Positions 1 to 5,016 of a stretch of 5,016 nt of DNA are shown one piece after another. Below the pieces are notes generated by a model that was not told the DNA's origin, ran no database searches, and saw nothing but the letters and a program-made list of their open reading frames with translations. The stretch comes from Myxococcales bacterium. GTDB lineage: Bacteria > Myxococcota_A > UBA9160 > SMWR01. The stretch is from the NCBI GenBank assembly GCA_022572485.1, contig JACZVU010000174.1, positions 1 to 5,016 on the forward strand. Direction: 5' to 3'. Within the stretch, counting starts at the first letter, position 1, and each line of letters opens with the position of its first letter. The translations under genes were made by a program, and so were the position numbers.

Positions 1-142
1 GAACGAGATCGGCCGACTCCCGCGAGATATGTGCCGTACCCACGATCAGAAATTCGCGGCCGTCCACATACTGCACGTGGACATCCGGTCCATAGTCCCG
101 CCGGCTCGCGCCGCTCGGCCCTGTTCCCGTCGGATCGCTGAT
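1..142 (-). CDS. TraB/PrgY-family protein, N-terminal part (runs off left edge)
   Basis: The minus strand carries an open frame whose translation contains VQYVDGREFLIVGTAHISRE, followed by SADLV. This matches the first strand and GTAH-S-ES signature at the N terminus of TraB/PrgY (pheromone-shutdown/TraB) family proteins, which are predicted membrane-associated, metal-dependent hydrolase-like proteins of poorly defined function. Counting from codon 142, GTAH is at residues 35-38. Only 47 codons are visible; the rest, including any membrane segments, lies beyond base 1. The frame has no ATG. The nearest standard start is GTG at 76, but that would cut into the first beta strand (DVHVQYVDGREFLIVG). 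An ATC at 142 sits 5 nt behind a perfect GAGGAG and gives an N-terminal length usual for the family, so I chose it. It lies 55 bp downstream of nfuA on the same strand and may be co-transcribed. The family call is fairly firm; the start is not. Confidence 0.72.
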   Translation of the reverse strand, partial: MSDPTGTGPSGASRRDYGPDVHVQYVDGREFLIVGTAHISRESADLV

Positions 143-147
143 GGTGA

Positions 148-153
148 CTCCTC
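148..153 (-). promoter_or_regulatory. Ribosome binding site GAGGAG before an ATC codon (TraB-family gene)
   Basis: On the minus strand GAGGAG is followed by TCACC and then ATC at 142-140, a 5-nt spacing ideal for initiation. No ATG, GTG or TTG in the TraB frame lies at a usable distance. The site is the main reason for placing the start at 142. Confidence 0.5.
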
Positions 154-197
154 GCTCGCTCTGGCTATCGGTCGCGGCCCTTCGAGGTTCCGTGCGA

Positions 198-776
198 TCA
201 GGTGTAATAGGGGTTCTCGCCCGCGGCGTGATCGGTTGCGTCGACGACCTCGGTGATCTCGGGAATCTGCTGTTTGAGCTGAGCAGAAACACCTTCTTTC
301 AGCGTCAGAGCCGCCATTCCGCAGCCTTGACACCCCCCGCCAAAGCGCAACACGACGCGAGTCTCCTGGATATCGACGAGACTCACTACGCCACCGTGGG
401 CAGCAAGGCCCGGGTTGATGCGATCGTCGAGGAGCTCCTGTACGCGCCCCGCAAGCGGATGGCGCGCGAGTGTCGTCTGATTCGGGTTCTCGAATTTGAG
501 ACCCGATCCCGAGAGGTCCTCCACGTAATCCAGGGTTGCACCCTGGAGCCGAGGAACGCTCTCGCGGTCCAGGTAGAGATCCATGTCGACAAGATGGATG
601 ACGCTGTCGTCAGCTTCCTTCGAGCTCGTGGAAACGAGTTTGAGTTCGTAGCGAAACTTCGCGCCATCTTCTCTCGCTGTCACCCGCAGCGCGACATCCT
701 CGCTGCCTTCACTCGTTTTGGCGGTGCGGATCTTATCTGCCGCAGCATCGGTCACAGTGAGAGTGGGTTCGGTCAT
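198..776 (-). CDS. nfuA: NfuA-type Fe-S cluster carrier protein
   Basis: This 192-residue protein has the length and architecture of E. coli NfuA (191 aa), a cytoplasmic carrier that receives a [4Fe-4S] cluster and delivers it to apo-enzymes, protecting Fe-S proteins under oxidative stress or iron limitation. Residues about 4-98 form an A-type-carrier-like domain that, as in NfuA, has no cysteines and is therefore degenerate. Residues about 107-180 form the NifU C-terminal (Nfu) domain, with INPGLAAHGGVVSL at 120-133 and the cluster-binding CxxC at C149/C152 in GGGCQGCGM. The C-terminal GENPYY resembles the E. coli tail. The ATG at 776 is preceded by GGAGGAG (780-786). It lies 92 bp after the msrQ stop, on the same strand, and could be read from the msrPQ transcript or from its own promoter in that gap. 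Fusion of the degenerate A-type domain separates it from plain NifU/Nfu proteins. Confidence 0.95.
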   Translation of the reverse strand: MTEPTLTVTDAAADKIRTAKTSEGSEDVALRVTAREDGAKFRYELKLVSTSSKEADDSVIHLVDMDLYLDRESVPRLQGATLDYVEDLSGSGLKFENPNQTTLARHPLAGRVQELLDDRINPGLAAHGGVVSLVDIQETRVVLRFGGGCQGCGMAALTLKEGVSAQLKQQIPEITEVVDATDHAAGENPYYT

Positions 777-868
777 GGGCTCCTCCGTATTCGAGATATA
801 AACATTAGCATTCAGGACAAGCCCCAGCGGCGCAGGATCGCTCCCGAACTCGAATCAAGCCCGGGACG

Positions 869-1498
869 TCAGTGATTCCGCCTCGTTGAGAGCCTCTTTG
901 CGGGTCCGCGAGCGCACCCGCCGCGGCAGAGCCGCAACCCGAGCAGGAGAATCAAAACCGCCGCGTATACCAGGGGTTCGCGAAGATCCGACTTGACGAG
1001 CCAGAGGAAGTGGATCACTCCGAGGGCGGCTGCCAGATAGATCAGGCGGTGAAGCGTGATCCAACGCCGACCCAACCTCCGAACCATCGCGCGCGTCGAG
1101 GTCGCGGCGAGCGGTACGAGACAGAGAAACGCCGCGAAGCCCGCCGTCACGTAACGCCGCTCGAGCACGTCTTCGACGATCAGATGCCAATCGAAGAAGT
1201 GCTCGAGACCGAGATAGGTGAGGTAATGGAAGCAGGCGTAGCCAAACGCGGTGAGGCCGAGGGTTCGCCGCAGCGGCGCGGCCCAGCTCCATCCGAGCAA
1301 GCGCCGCAACGGTGTGACAGCCAGACTCAAGAGCAGGAAGCGAAGCGCCCACTCGCCCGTGACATGCGTGACCTGCTCCACGGGATTGGCACCCAATCCA
1401 TCGGTAAGCGCCAAGACGACCAATGATGCGGCGGGTAGTGCAGCAGTGGTGATGGTGACGGCTTGGAGCGCGCGCTTGCGCTGTGTGGGGTTCATCAC
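869..1498 (-). CDS. msrQ: MsrQ, haem-binding membrane subunit of the MsrPQ methionine sulfoxide reductase
   Basis: The 209-residue product is a polytopic inner-membrane protein of the ferric-reductase-like/YedZ family. MsrQ passes electrons from the quinone pool or cytoplasmic flavin donors via b haem to periplasmic MsrP. About six hydrophobic segments can be seen (roughly 13-32, 50-63, 78-97, 115-133, 147-168, 172-190). Likely haem-ligand histidines are H91 (in CFHYLTYLGLEH), H150 (in WITLHRLIYL) and H163 (VIHFLW), at nearly the same positions as in E. coli MsrQ. GLGANPVEQVTHVTGEWAL (34-52) is the typical first periplasmic stretch. The frame opens with GTG at 1498 directly followed by ATG at 1495; either could be the start, with only a weak GGGTGAG (1505-1511) upstream. 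The gene begins 18 bp after the msrP stop, so the two form one unit. The C terminus (from about 190) is short, basic and cysteine-containing, and is probably cytoplasmic. Confidence 0.95.
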   Translation of the reverse strand: MMNPTQRKRALQAVTITTAALPAASLVVLALTDGLGANPVEQVTHVTGEWALRFLLLSLAVTPLRRLLGWSWAAPLRRTLGLTAFGYACFHYLTYLGLEHFFDWHLIVEDVLERRYVTAGFAAFLCLVPLAATSTRAMVRRLGRRWITLHRLIYLAAALGVIHFLWLVKSDLREPLVYAAVLILLLGLRLCRGGCARGPAKRLSTRRNH

Positions 1499-1516
1499 GA
1501 CTGGCTCACCCGATTC

Positions 1517-2467
1517 TCAAAAGTGCTTGCGAAGGTCCATTCCCGCGTAGAGATGTGCGACTTGGTCCGCATAGCCATTGAAGAGCTGTGTCGGGCGCTT
1601 TCTGAGTTCACCGATCCGGCGTTCACGCTTCTGGCTCCAACGCGGGTGATCGACATCGGGGTTGACGTTCGCGAAGAATCCGTACTCCTTGGGGGCTTGC
1701 AGCTTCCAGCTCGTGAGCGGCTCGGTGCGCATCAGCCGAATCTCCACGATCGACTTGATGCTCTTGAATCCGTATTTCCAGGGCACCACGAGGCGCAGTG
1801 GCGCGCCGTTCTGGTTGGGCAGCTCCCGACCGTACATTCCCGTGGCAAGAATCGTCAGCGGATGCATCGCCTCGTCGATCCGTAACCCTTCGAGGTAGGG
1901 CCAGTCCAACACCTGGCTGCGTTGACCCGGCATCTGCTCCAGGTCCAGCAGCGTCTTGAAGGCGACGTATCTGGCGCCTGAGGTCGGCTCGAAGCGCTTG
2001 ATGATCTCGCCGAGAGGGACCCCCAACCAGGGGATCACCATCGACCAGGCCTCGACGCAGCGGAGCCGGTAGATGCGCTCCTCGGCGGTATGCGGCCGCA
2101 AGAGATCGTCGAGGTCGATCGTTCCGGGCTTTCCGACTTCGCCGGTGATCGCAACCGACCAGGGTCGCGTCCGGAGACTTCCCGCGTAGCGCTGCGGGTC
2201 ACTCTTGTCCGTTCCGAATTCGTAGAAATTGTTGTAGCGGGTCGCGTCCTTGAACGCGGTGGGTTTTTCGTCGGTTCGGAAGGGGTTCGCACCAGCACCA
2301 GCCACCGGGCCGGGGGGGCGGGCCTCGGCGTTACCGGCGAGCCTCGGTGCGAGCGCTGTCCCCGCGACCGCCCACCCCGCAGCGCGCAGAAACTCCCGCC
2401 GGTGCAGAAAGAGATCCTGACCCGTAACCTCGCTGGGCTTGATGGTTTTGGCGCGTCGGATCAGCAA
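1517..2467 (-). CDS. msrP: MsrP, periplasmic molybdopterin-dependent protein-methionine-sulfoxide reductase catalytic subunit
   Basis: This 316-residue precursor is colinear with E. coli MsrP (YedY, 334 aa) along its whole length. MsrP repairs oxidised methionines in periplasmic proteins and is exported folded by the Tat pathway. The Tat signal is visible: twin arginines in HRREFL (R23/R24), a hydrophobic core (about 28-44) and a likely cleavage after A-E-A at 47-49. Family landmarks are [14 protein letters not shown] (78-91), [14 protein letters not shown] (134-147) with C137 as the expected molybdenum ligand, [35 protein letters not shown], and [14 protein letters not shown] near the C terminus. 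The start is a TTG at 2467 with GGGAG 6 nt upstream (2474-2478); no ATG or GTG extends the frame, and the N-terminal length fits E. coli. msrQ follows after 18 bp. The structured leader at 2466-2618 may regulate expression. Confidence 0.96.
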   Translation of the reverse strand: MLIRRAKTIKPSEVTGQDLFLHRREFLRAAGWAVAGTALAPRLAGNAEARPPGPVAGAGANPFRTDEKPTAFKDATRYNNFYEFGTDKSDPQRYAGSLRTRPWSVAITGEVGKPGTIDLDDLLRPHTAEERIYRLRCVEAWSMVIPWLGVPLGEIIKRFEPTSGARYVAFKTLLDLEQMPGQRSQVLDWPYLEGLRIDEAMHPLTILATGMYGRELPNQNGAPLRLVVPWKYGFKSIKSIVEIRLMRTEPLTSWKLQAPKEYGFFANVNPDVDHPRWSQKRERRIGELRKRPTQLFNGYADQVAHLYAGMDLRKHF

Positions 2468-2470
2468 AAA

Positions 2471-2493
2471 AAGCTCCCTGCTTTTCGCAGCTT
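2471..2493 (-). promoter_or_regulatory. Terminator-like hairpin overlapping the msrP ribosome binding site
   Basis: Read on the minus strand, AAGCT (2493-2489) can pair with AGCTT (2475-2471), with GC/GC pairing around a GAAAA loop inside. Alternatively CTGC and GCAG pair alone around the same loop. The 3' arm runs into seven Ts (2472-2466). This resembles a small intrinsic terminator or attenuator, and the folded form would include or lie next to the GGGAG site. The stem is short with an asymmetric bulge, so function is uncertain. Confidence 0.3.
2474..2478 (-). promoter_or_regulatory. Ribosome binding site deciding the TTG start of msrP
   Basis: GGGAG on the minus strand lies 6 nt from TTG at 2467. 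The intervening bases are C/T-rich and run into the T7 tract whose last two bases are the first two of the start codon. No alternative ATG or GTG start is present upstream in frame. Confidence 0.6.
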
Positions 2494-2551
2494 ACCAACC
2501 CCTTGAGACGCTCCGCGAATTCCGTTTGTTCAGGACGTGGTGGCTGCGTTC

Positions 2552-2618
2552 GGGATCGGACACGAGAGGCCACTCGCTCAAAGCCCATATCGCTCGCGAC
2601 CTCTCGTGCCCCGATCCC
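2552..2618. repeat. Long imperfect inverted repeat in the msrP upstream region
   Basis: The left arm 2552-2569 and right arm 2600-2618 are inverse complements: 8 bp (GGGATCGG with CCGATCCC), a one-against-two internal mismatch, then 9 bp (CACGAGAGG with CCTCTCGTG). The spacer is 30 nt and contains a direct repeat of TCGCTC (2574-2579 and 2590-2595). It lies 85 bp upstream of the msrP start and 127 bp upstream of the small rightward gene. It could fold in a transcript of either strand or be a bipartite protein site; no known motif was recognised. Confidence 0.7.
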
Positions 2619-2710
2619 TGCGGCAACACCGCACTGAGAACCCGACGCTGCGCGCTCAGCGATGCGAATGGGAGGAGCCGCGCCTGCCGAACGGCTATGG
2701 TAGCCAGGGC

Positions 2711-2728
2711 CCCGCCGGCTCCGGCGGG
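2711..2728. repeat. Perfect GC palindrome (8 + 8 bp, 2-nt centre) ahead of the small gene
   Basis: CCCGCCGG at 2711-2718 and CCGGCGGG at 2721-2728 are exact inverse complements around CT. As RNA it would fold as 7 bp with a GCTC loop. It ends 6 bp before the ribosome binding site at 2735 and has no T run on either side, so it does not look like an intrinsic terminator. An operator or translational-control hairpin is possible. Confidence 0.55.
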
Positions 2729-2734
2729 AGCGCT

Positions 2735-2739
2735 GAGGT
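2735..2739 (+). promoter_or_regulatory. Ribosome binding site deciding the GTG start of the small gene
   Basis: GAGGT lies 5 nt before GTG at 2745. It supports this start over the longer frame that opens at 2439 inside msrP and over the internal ATG at 2823, which would remove a conserved-looking strand. Confidence 0.55.
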
Positions 2740-2744
2740 CCTGG

Positions 2745-2978
2745 GTGCCCCAATTCGCCGTCGAATGCGAACACGACCCCGAGCGGGGAGAAATTCCCGT
2801 CCGCTTCGGGTGGCCCGATCGCATGCGTCAGATCGTCGAATTGATCGATCGCTGGGAGGGCGACGAAGACACCTACTTCCGCGTTCGAACAGAAGACGCC
2901 TCAACCTATATCCTGCGTCAGAATCGCCTCAGTGGTACATGGCAGATCCACTTCTTTAAAAGAGGTGGAGAAAACTGA
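2745..2978 (+). CDS. Conserved-looking 77-residue protein of unknown function
   Basis: From GTG 2745 the product is 77 residues with no signal peptide, no membrane segment and a single cysteine (C8). The core, IVELIDRWEGDEDTYFRVRT (30-49) and DASTYILRQN (51-60) followed by SGTWQIHFF (63-71), reads as a compact all-beta domain. It resembles small unnamed proteins I remember from deltaproteobacteria with an 'EVLDRW...YFKVR.DDG..YILR...W.L' pattern; that resemblance is from memory and gives no function. The same frame is open back into msrP, but the upstream translation is arginine-rich and low in pattern, so it is probably not coding. The gene stands alone: divergent from msrP, 115 bp before the phosphatase gene. 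It could be the first gene of the rightward transcript. Confidence 0.75.
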   Translation: MPQFAVECEHDPERGEIPVRFGWPDRMRQIVELIDRWEGDEDTYFRVRTEDASTYILRQNRLSGTWQIHFFKRGGEN

Positions 2979-2991
2979 AGGAAGCGAGAGG

Positions 2992-3007
2992 GCGGGTCAC
3001 ACCCCGC
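2992..3007. other. Short hairpin after the small gene, weak terminator candidate
   Basis: GCGGG (2992-2996) pairs with CCCGC (3003-3007) around a TCACAC loop, 13 bp after the small gene's stop. There is no T run on either strand, so intrinsic termination is not shown. The rest of the 115-bp gap (2979-3093) holds no gene and no promoter I could defend. Confidence 0.25.
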
Positions 3008-3093
3008 GAATCGCAGGTTGGCTAGAGTGTTGGCCCGACGCGCCCGCGTTTTGATCGGATTTCTACCGCGCGGCGAATGCGAGGCAATGGAGA

Positions 3094-4389
3094 GTGGTCC
3101 ATACCCCTGACGATAAAGAACCGTTTGCGCAGAACGCCGCACCGACCATCGCCACAGACGAAATCGAAAGCGCTTTTGCGCTTCTCGCGGAAATGACCCG
3201 CAGCTTCGCGGAATCGCTGGACCTCGAAGCAACCCTCGAGCAAGCACTGGTCTCCATCGCCAAACACCTCAACGCGGAGGCGGGCTCCCTCTGGCTCCTC
3301 GATCTCGAGCGCGAAGACCTGCACTGCCGAGCATCCATCGGCCCCAATCCCATCACGGGTATTCATCTACCGATGGAAAAAGGAATCATCGGCCGAAGCG
3401 TCTCTGAGAACACCTGTCAGTGTGTGCTCGATGCCCGAACGGACCCGGCGTTTTCGACCAAAGCCGACAATGAGAGCGGAACGGTTACCCGCTCACTTCT
3501 ATGCGCACCGATGAGTTTTTTGGACCAACGGATCGGCGCAATTGAATTGATCAACCGGCGCGGAGGCGACGGCTGCTTCCGTGAAAGCGATGTCTATCTG
3601 CTCCAGATTCTCGCATCGTCGGCAGCTCTCGCGATTTCGAACAATCGCATGGCGGCATCGCTCGTCGATGCCGAAAGGGCTCGCCGCGAACTCGAGCTCG
3701 CGGCAGAAATCCAGCGCAATCTACTGCCCGCAGCGCGCCCGGATCCGTTTCCCGTTCAGGGCATGAACGTCCCGGCCCGAACGGTTTCTGGAGACTTCTT
3801 CGATTTCATTTCCATTGCGGACGGGCGTATCGCTTTTTGCCTGGGTGACGTTTCGGGCAAGGGCATCCACGCCGCGATGCTGATGGCCAAGACGGCCAGC
3901 CTCTACCGGTGCATGGTGAAGACGATCCCGCACCCAGCCGAATTGCTTGCCCTGCTCAACAATGAAATCTGCGAGACGGCCACGCGCGGCATGTTCGTCA
4001 CCATGGCGGCAGGTCTCTACGACCCAAAAACTGGCACAACCTGCATCGCAAACGCGGGCCATGAGCCGCCCGTCTGTCACGCGGAAGGCCGGTTTTCGAT
4101 TGTCGAAGCCGGAGCACCACCACTCGGAATCGTGCCCGGTGTCGCGATCCCGGAGGCCGAACTGGATCTGCGCGGTGGATCGCTCTACATCTTCTCAGAT
4201 GGCCTCACGGAGGCCGAAACGAAGTCGGGCGACCCGCTCGGACGCGAAGGGTTCGAAGTGCTGGTGTCGAAATTCGCTGACATGCCGCTCGCGGGCCGCG
4301 TAGAGACCATCGTGGACAGCGTCAGCCAGCTCGCGCTCAAGGACGATCTCACGCTGCTCGCGGTTTCGGACGAGGCGCGCTCTCACTGA
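3094..4389 (+). CDS. GAF-domain PP2C/SpoIIE-type serine phosphatase (RsbU-like)
   Basis: The 431-residue cytoplasmic protein (no signal peptide or membrane segment seen) has a GAF sensor domain at about 36-185, including GSLWLLD (64-70) and the IGAIELINRR strand (147-156). A short helix (193-212, AERARRELELAAEIQRNLLP) is the usual linker of this class. A SpoIIE/PP2C phosphatase domain follows (about 213-427). Metal-binding and family motifs are intact: SGDFFDF with D234, GDVSGKG (251-257), NAGHEPP (320-326), FSDGLTEAE (368-376) and DDLTLLAV (417-424). By family it should dephosphorylate a phosphoserine on a STAS-domain antagonist, here most likely the protein starting at 4838, with the GAF domain tuning activity to an unknown ligand. 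The GTG start at 3094 has GAGG at 3081-3084; an in-frame TGA at 3052 and no other start codon rule out an extension. Its stop overlaps the next start by one base (TGATG). Confidence 0.93.
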   Translation: MVHTPDDKEPFAQNAAPTIATDEIESAFALLAEMTRSFAESLDLEATLEQALVSIAKHLNAEAGSLWLLDLEREDLHCRASIGPNPITGIHLPMEKGIIGRSVSENTCQCVLDARTDPAFSTKADNESGTVTRSLLCAPMSFLDQRIGAIELINRRGGDGCFRESDVYLLQILASSAALAISNNRMAASLVDAERARRELELAAEIQRNLLPAARPDPFPVQGMNVPARTVSGDFFDFISIADGRIAFCLGDVSGKGIHAAMLMAKTASLYRCMVKTIPHPAELLALLNNEICETATRGMFVTMAAGLYDPKTGTTCIANAGHEPPVCHAEGRFSIVEAGAPPLGIVPGVAIPEAELDLRGGSLYIFSDGLTEAETKSGDPLGREGFEVLVSKFADMPLAGRVETIVDSVSQLALKDDLTLLAVSDEARSH

Positions 4390-4814
4390 TGCCCGAATTC
4401 CGCTCCAAACAGGTGCTCCAGCTGCGTTTTCCAGCGCGGGCGACAGAGCTCAAAAGAATCCGCGAAGCGGTTAGGGAGAGCGTGGCGAGTTGCGGGTGCA
4501 GCGCCAAATCCACTGCGGACATCGTGCTCGCGATCGATGAAGCCTGCCAGAACATCATTCGCCACGCCTATTGCGGAGATTCGGATAACGTCATTGAACT
4601 CGAAGTCGAGCATCGAAGCGATGGCCTGGTCTTCTCGCTGCTAGATCACGCACCTGCGATCGACCCAAGCCGGGTCAAGCCGCGCGACCTCGACGACCTT
4701 CGACCCGGTGGGCTCGGCACCCACTTCATCCGCCGGGTGATGGACGAAGTGGAATTCCTGAAGCCCGCCTCGGGACGCGGGAATCTGTTAAGAATGGTGC
4801 GACGAATCGACTGA
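4389..4814 (+). CDS. RsbW/SpoIIAB-type anti-sigma-factor-like serine kinase (HATPase_c_2)
   Basis: The 141-residue protein is a single GHKL ATP-binding domain of the size usual for RsbW/SpoIIAB kinases. The N-box is clear, AIDEACQNIIRHAY (48-61), with E51 as likely catalytic base and N55 as magnesium ligand. The G2 box is RPGGLGTHFIRRVMDEVEF (105-123). The G1 box reads DHAPAID (86-92), where alanine 88 replaces the usual glycine of D-x-G. By family it should phosphorylate a STAS partner (the 4838 gene) and bind either that partner or an output protein. No sigma factor is adjacent, so the output target is not known, and some relatives in Gram-negatives act on other partners. ATG 4389 overlaps the phosphatase stop, indicating translational coupling; no separate strong ribosome binding site is needed. 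Confidence 0.9.
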   Translation: MPEFRSKQVLQLRFPARATELKRIREAVRESVASCGCSAKSTADIVLAIDEACQNIIRHAYCGDSDNVIELEVEHRSDGLVFSLLDHAPAIDPSRVKPRDLDDLRPGGLGTHFIRRVMDEVEFLKPASGRGNLLRMVRRID

Positions 4815-4837
4815 GAACTCCACCGCAAGAGGAATCC

Positions 4838-5016
4838 ATGGAACACGCCGTGAGAGAAGAACAGGGAAACCTCATCGTATCCTTCCAAGGCGATGTGGAT
4901 CTCGAGCATTCCCCCAAAGCCCGGGAAGTTCTACTGGAGTGTGTGGCAAAAGGGCAAGACGTCTTCGTCGACCTCTCGGCGGTCAGCTACATCGATAGCT
5001 CCGGTGTTGCGAGCCT
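4838..5016 (+). CDS. STAS-domain anti-sigma-factor antagonist (RsbV/SpoIIAA-like), N-terminal part, cut by right edge
   Basis: Fifty-nine complete codons are visible. NLIVSFQGDVDLEHSPKARE (11-30) and DVFVDLSAVSYIDSSGVAS (41-59) are the typical STAS strands and phosphorylation loop, with the phosphoacceptor serine expected in D53-S54-S55-G56. In partner switching the unphosphorylated form captures the kinase and frees its output protein; the GAF phosphatase encoded upstream would regenerate it. ATG 4838 has an AGAGGA site (4828-4833) and follows the kinase stop by 23 bp, so the three genes look like one operon. The rest, and whether the STAS domain stands alone or is fused to more, lies past 5016. 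STAS proteins with this loop also occur beside MlaE-type lipid ABC transporters, so another role is possible. Confidence 0.9.
   Translation, partial: MEHAVREEQGNLIVSFQGDVDLEHSPKAREVLLECVAKGQDVFVDLSAVSYIDSSGVAS

Noticed and set aside
787..820. AT-rich patch upstream of nfuA as a sigma-70 promoter or IscR site
   Set aside because: TTGTCC and TATATC are only 14 nt apart, too short for a standard promoter, and no IscR-like palindrome could be matched.
141..875. Long rightward frame of 244 codons opposite nfuA
   Set aside because: It is antisense to a clear NfuA homologue with intact CxxC and has no recognisable domain; long shadow frames are common in GC-rich DNA.
855..1352. Leftward frame of 165 codons overlapping msrQ
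   Set aside because: Arginine-rich, low-pattern translation in a different frame of a well-supported membrane protein gene.
1010..1426. Rightward frame of 138 codons opposite msrQ
   Set aside because: Antisense to msrQ, highly charged composition without a fold pattern, no supporting ribosome binding site.
2439..2744. N-terminal extension of the small rightward gene back into msrP
   Set aside because: The extension overlaps the msrP start and leader, translates to arginine-rich sequence without pattern, and a good ribosome binding site supports GTG 2745 instead.
2331..2774. Leftward frame of 147 codons across the msrP start and intergenic region
   Set aside because: Overlaps msrP in another frame, lacks family features and crosses the inverted repeats.
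3087..3110. Seven-codon frame (MESGPYP) overlapping the phosphatase start, as a possible leader peptide
   Set aside because: The only ribosome-binding-like bases are 2 nt away, too close, and they serve the GTG at 3094 better.

Overview
The window is GC-rich, densely coding bacterial chromosome with two divergently transcribed blocks. The leftward block (about 1-2467) reads msrP, msrQ, an nfuA-like gene, then the first part of a TraB/PrgY-family gene that runs off the left edge. The rightward block (about 2745-5016) has a small uncharacterised gene, a GAF-SpoIIE-type phosphatase, an RsbW-type ATP-binding protein and the first 59 codons of a STAS-domain protein that runs off the right edge. 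A Tat-exported periplasmic MsrP with its membrane partner MsrQ means a Gram-negative cell. The gene content and the style of the small protein suggest a deltaproteobacterial-type lineage (Desulfobacterota/Myxococcota-like), but this is inference from memory of families, not a search.

Left block: MsrP (periplasmic molybdopterin methionine-sulfoxide reductase) and MsrQ (haem membrane subunit feeding it electrons) form a clear two-gene unit with an 18-bp gap. NfuA (Fe-S cluster carrier) follows 92 bp after the msrQ stop and has its own strong ribosome binding site. The shared theme is repair or protection of proteins from oxidants: methionine sulfoxide in the periplasm, Fe-S clusters in the cytoplasm. 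The TraB-family gene has no ATG/GTG/TTG at its best-supported start, where an ideal GAGGAG site precedes an ATC codon.

Centre: 2468-2744 is the 277-bp divergent intergenic region. It contains a terminator-like hairpin with a T7 run overlapping the msrP ribosome binding site and TTG start, a long imperfect inverted repeat (9 + 8 bp arms, 30-nt spacer), and a perfect 8+8 GC palindrome just ahead of the small gene. No convincing sigma-70 promoter was found. A 115-bp gap (2979-3093) separates the small gene from the phosphatase and holds one weak hairpin.

Right block: the three genes form a partner-switching module in the order phosphatase, kinase/anti-sigma-like ATPase, STAS antagonist. The phosphatase stop and kinase start overlap by one base (TGATG), and the STAS gene follows after 23 bp. 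In the known logic the kinase phosphorylates a serine in the STAS protein and the GAF-sensing phosphatase removes it. No sigma factor is in the window, so the output is unknown. I found no RNA genes, insertion sequences, CRISPR or attachment sites, and nothing that amounts to a new multi-gene system. The most unusual items are the ATC start, the structured msrP leader and the conserved-looking 77-residue protein.
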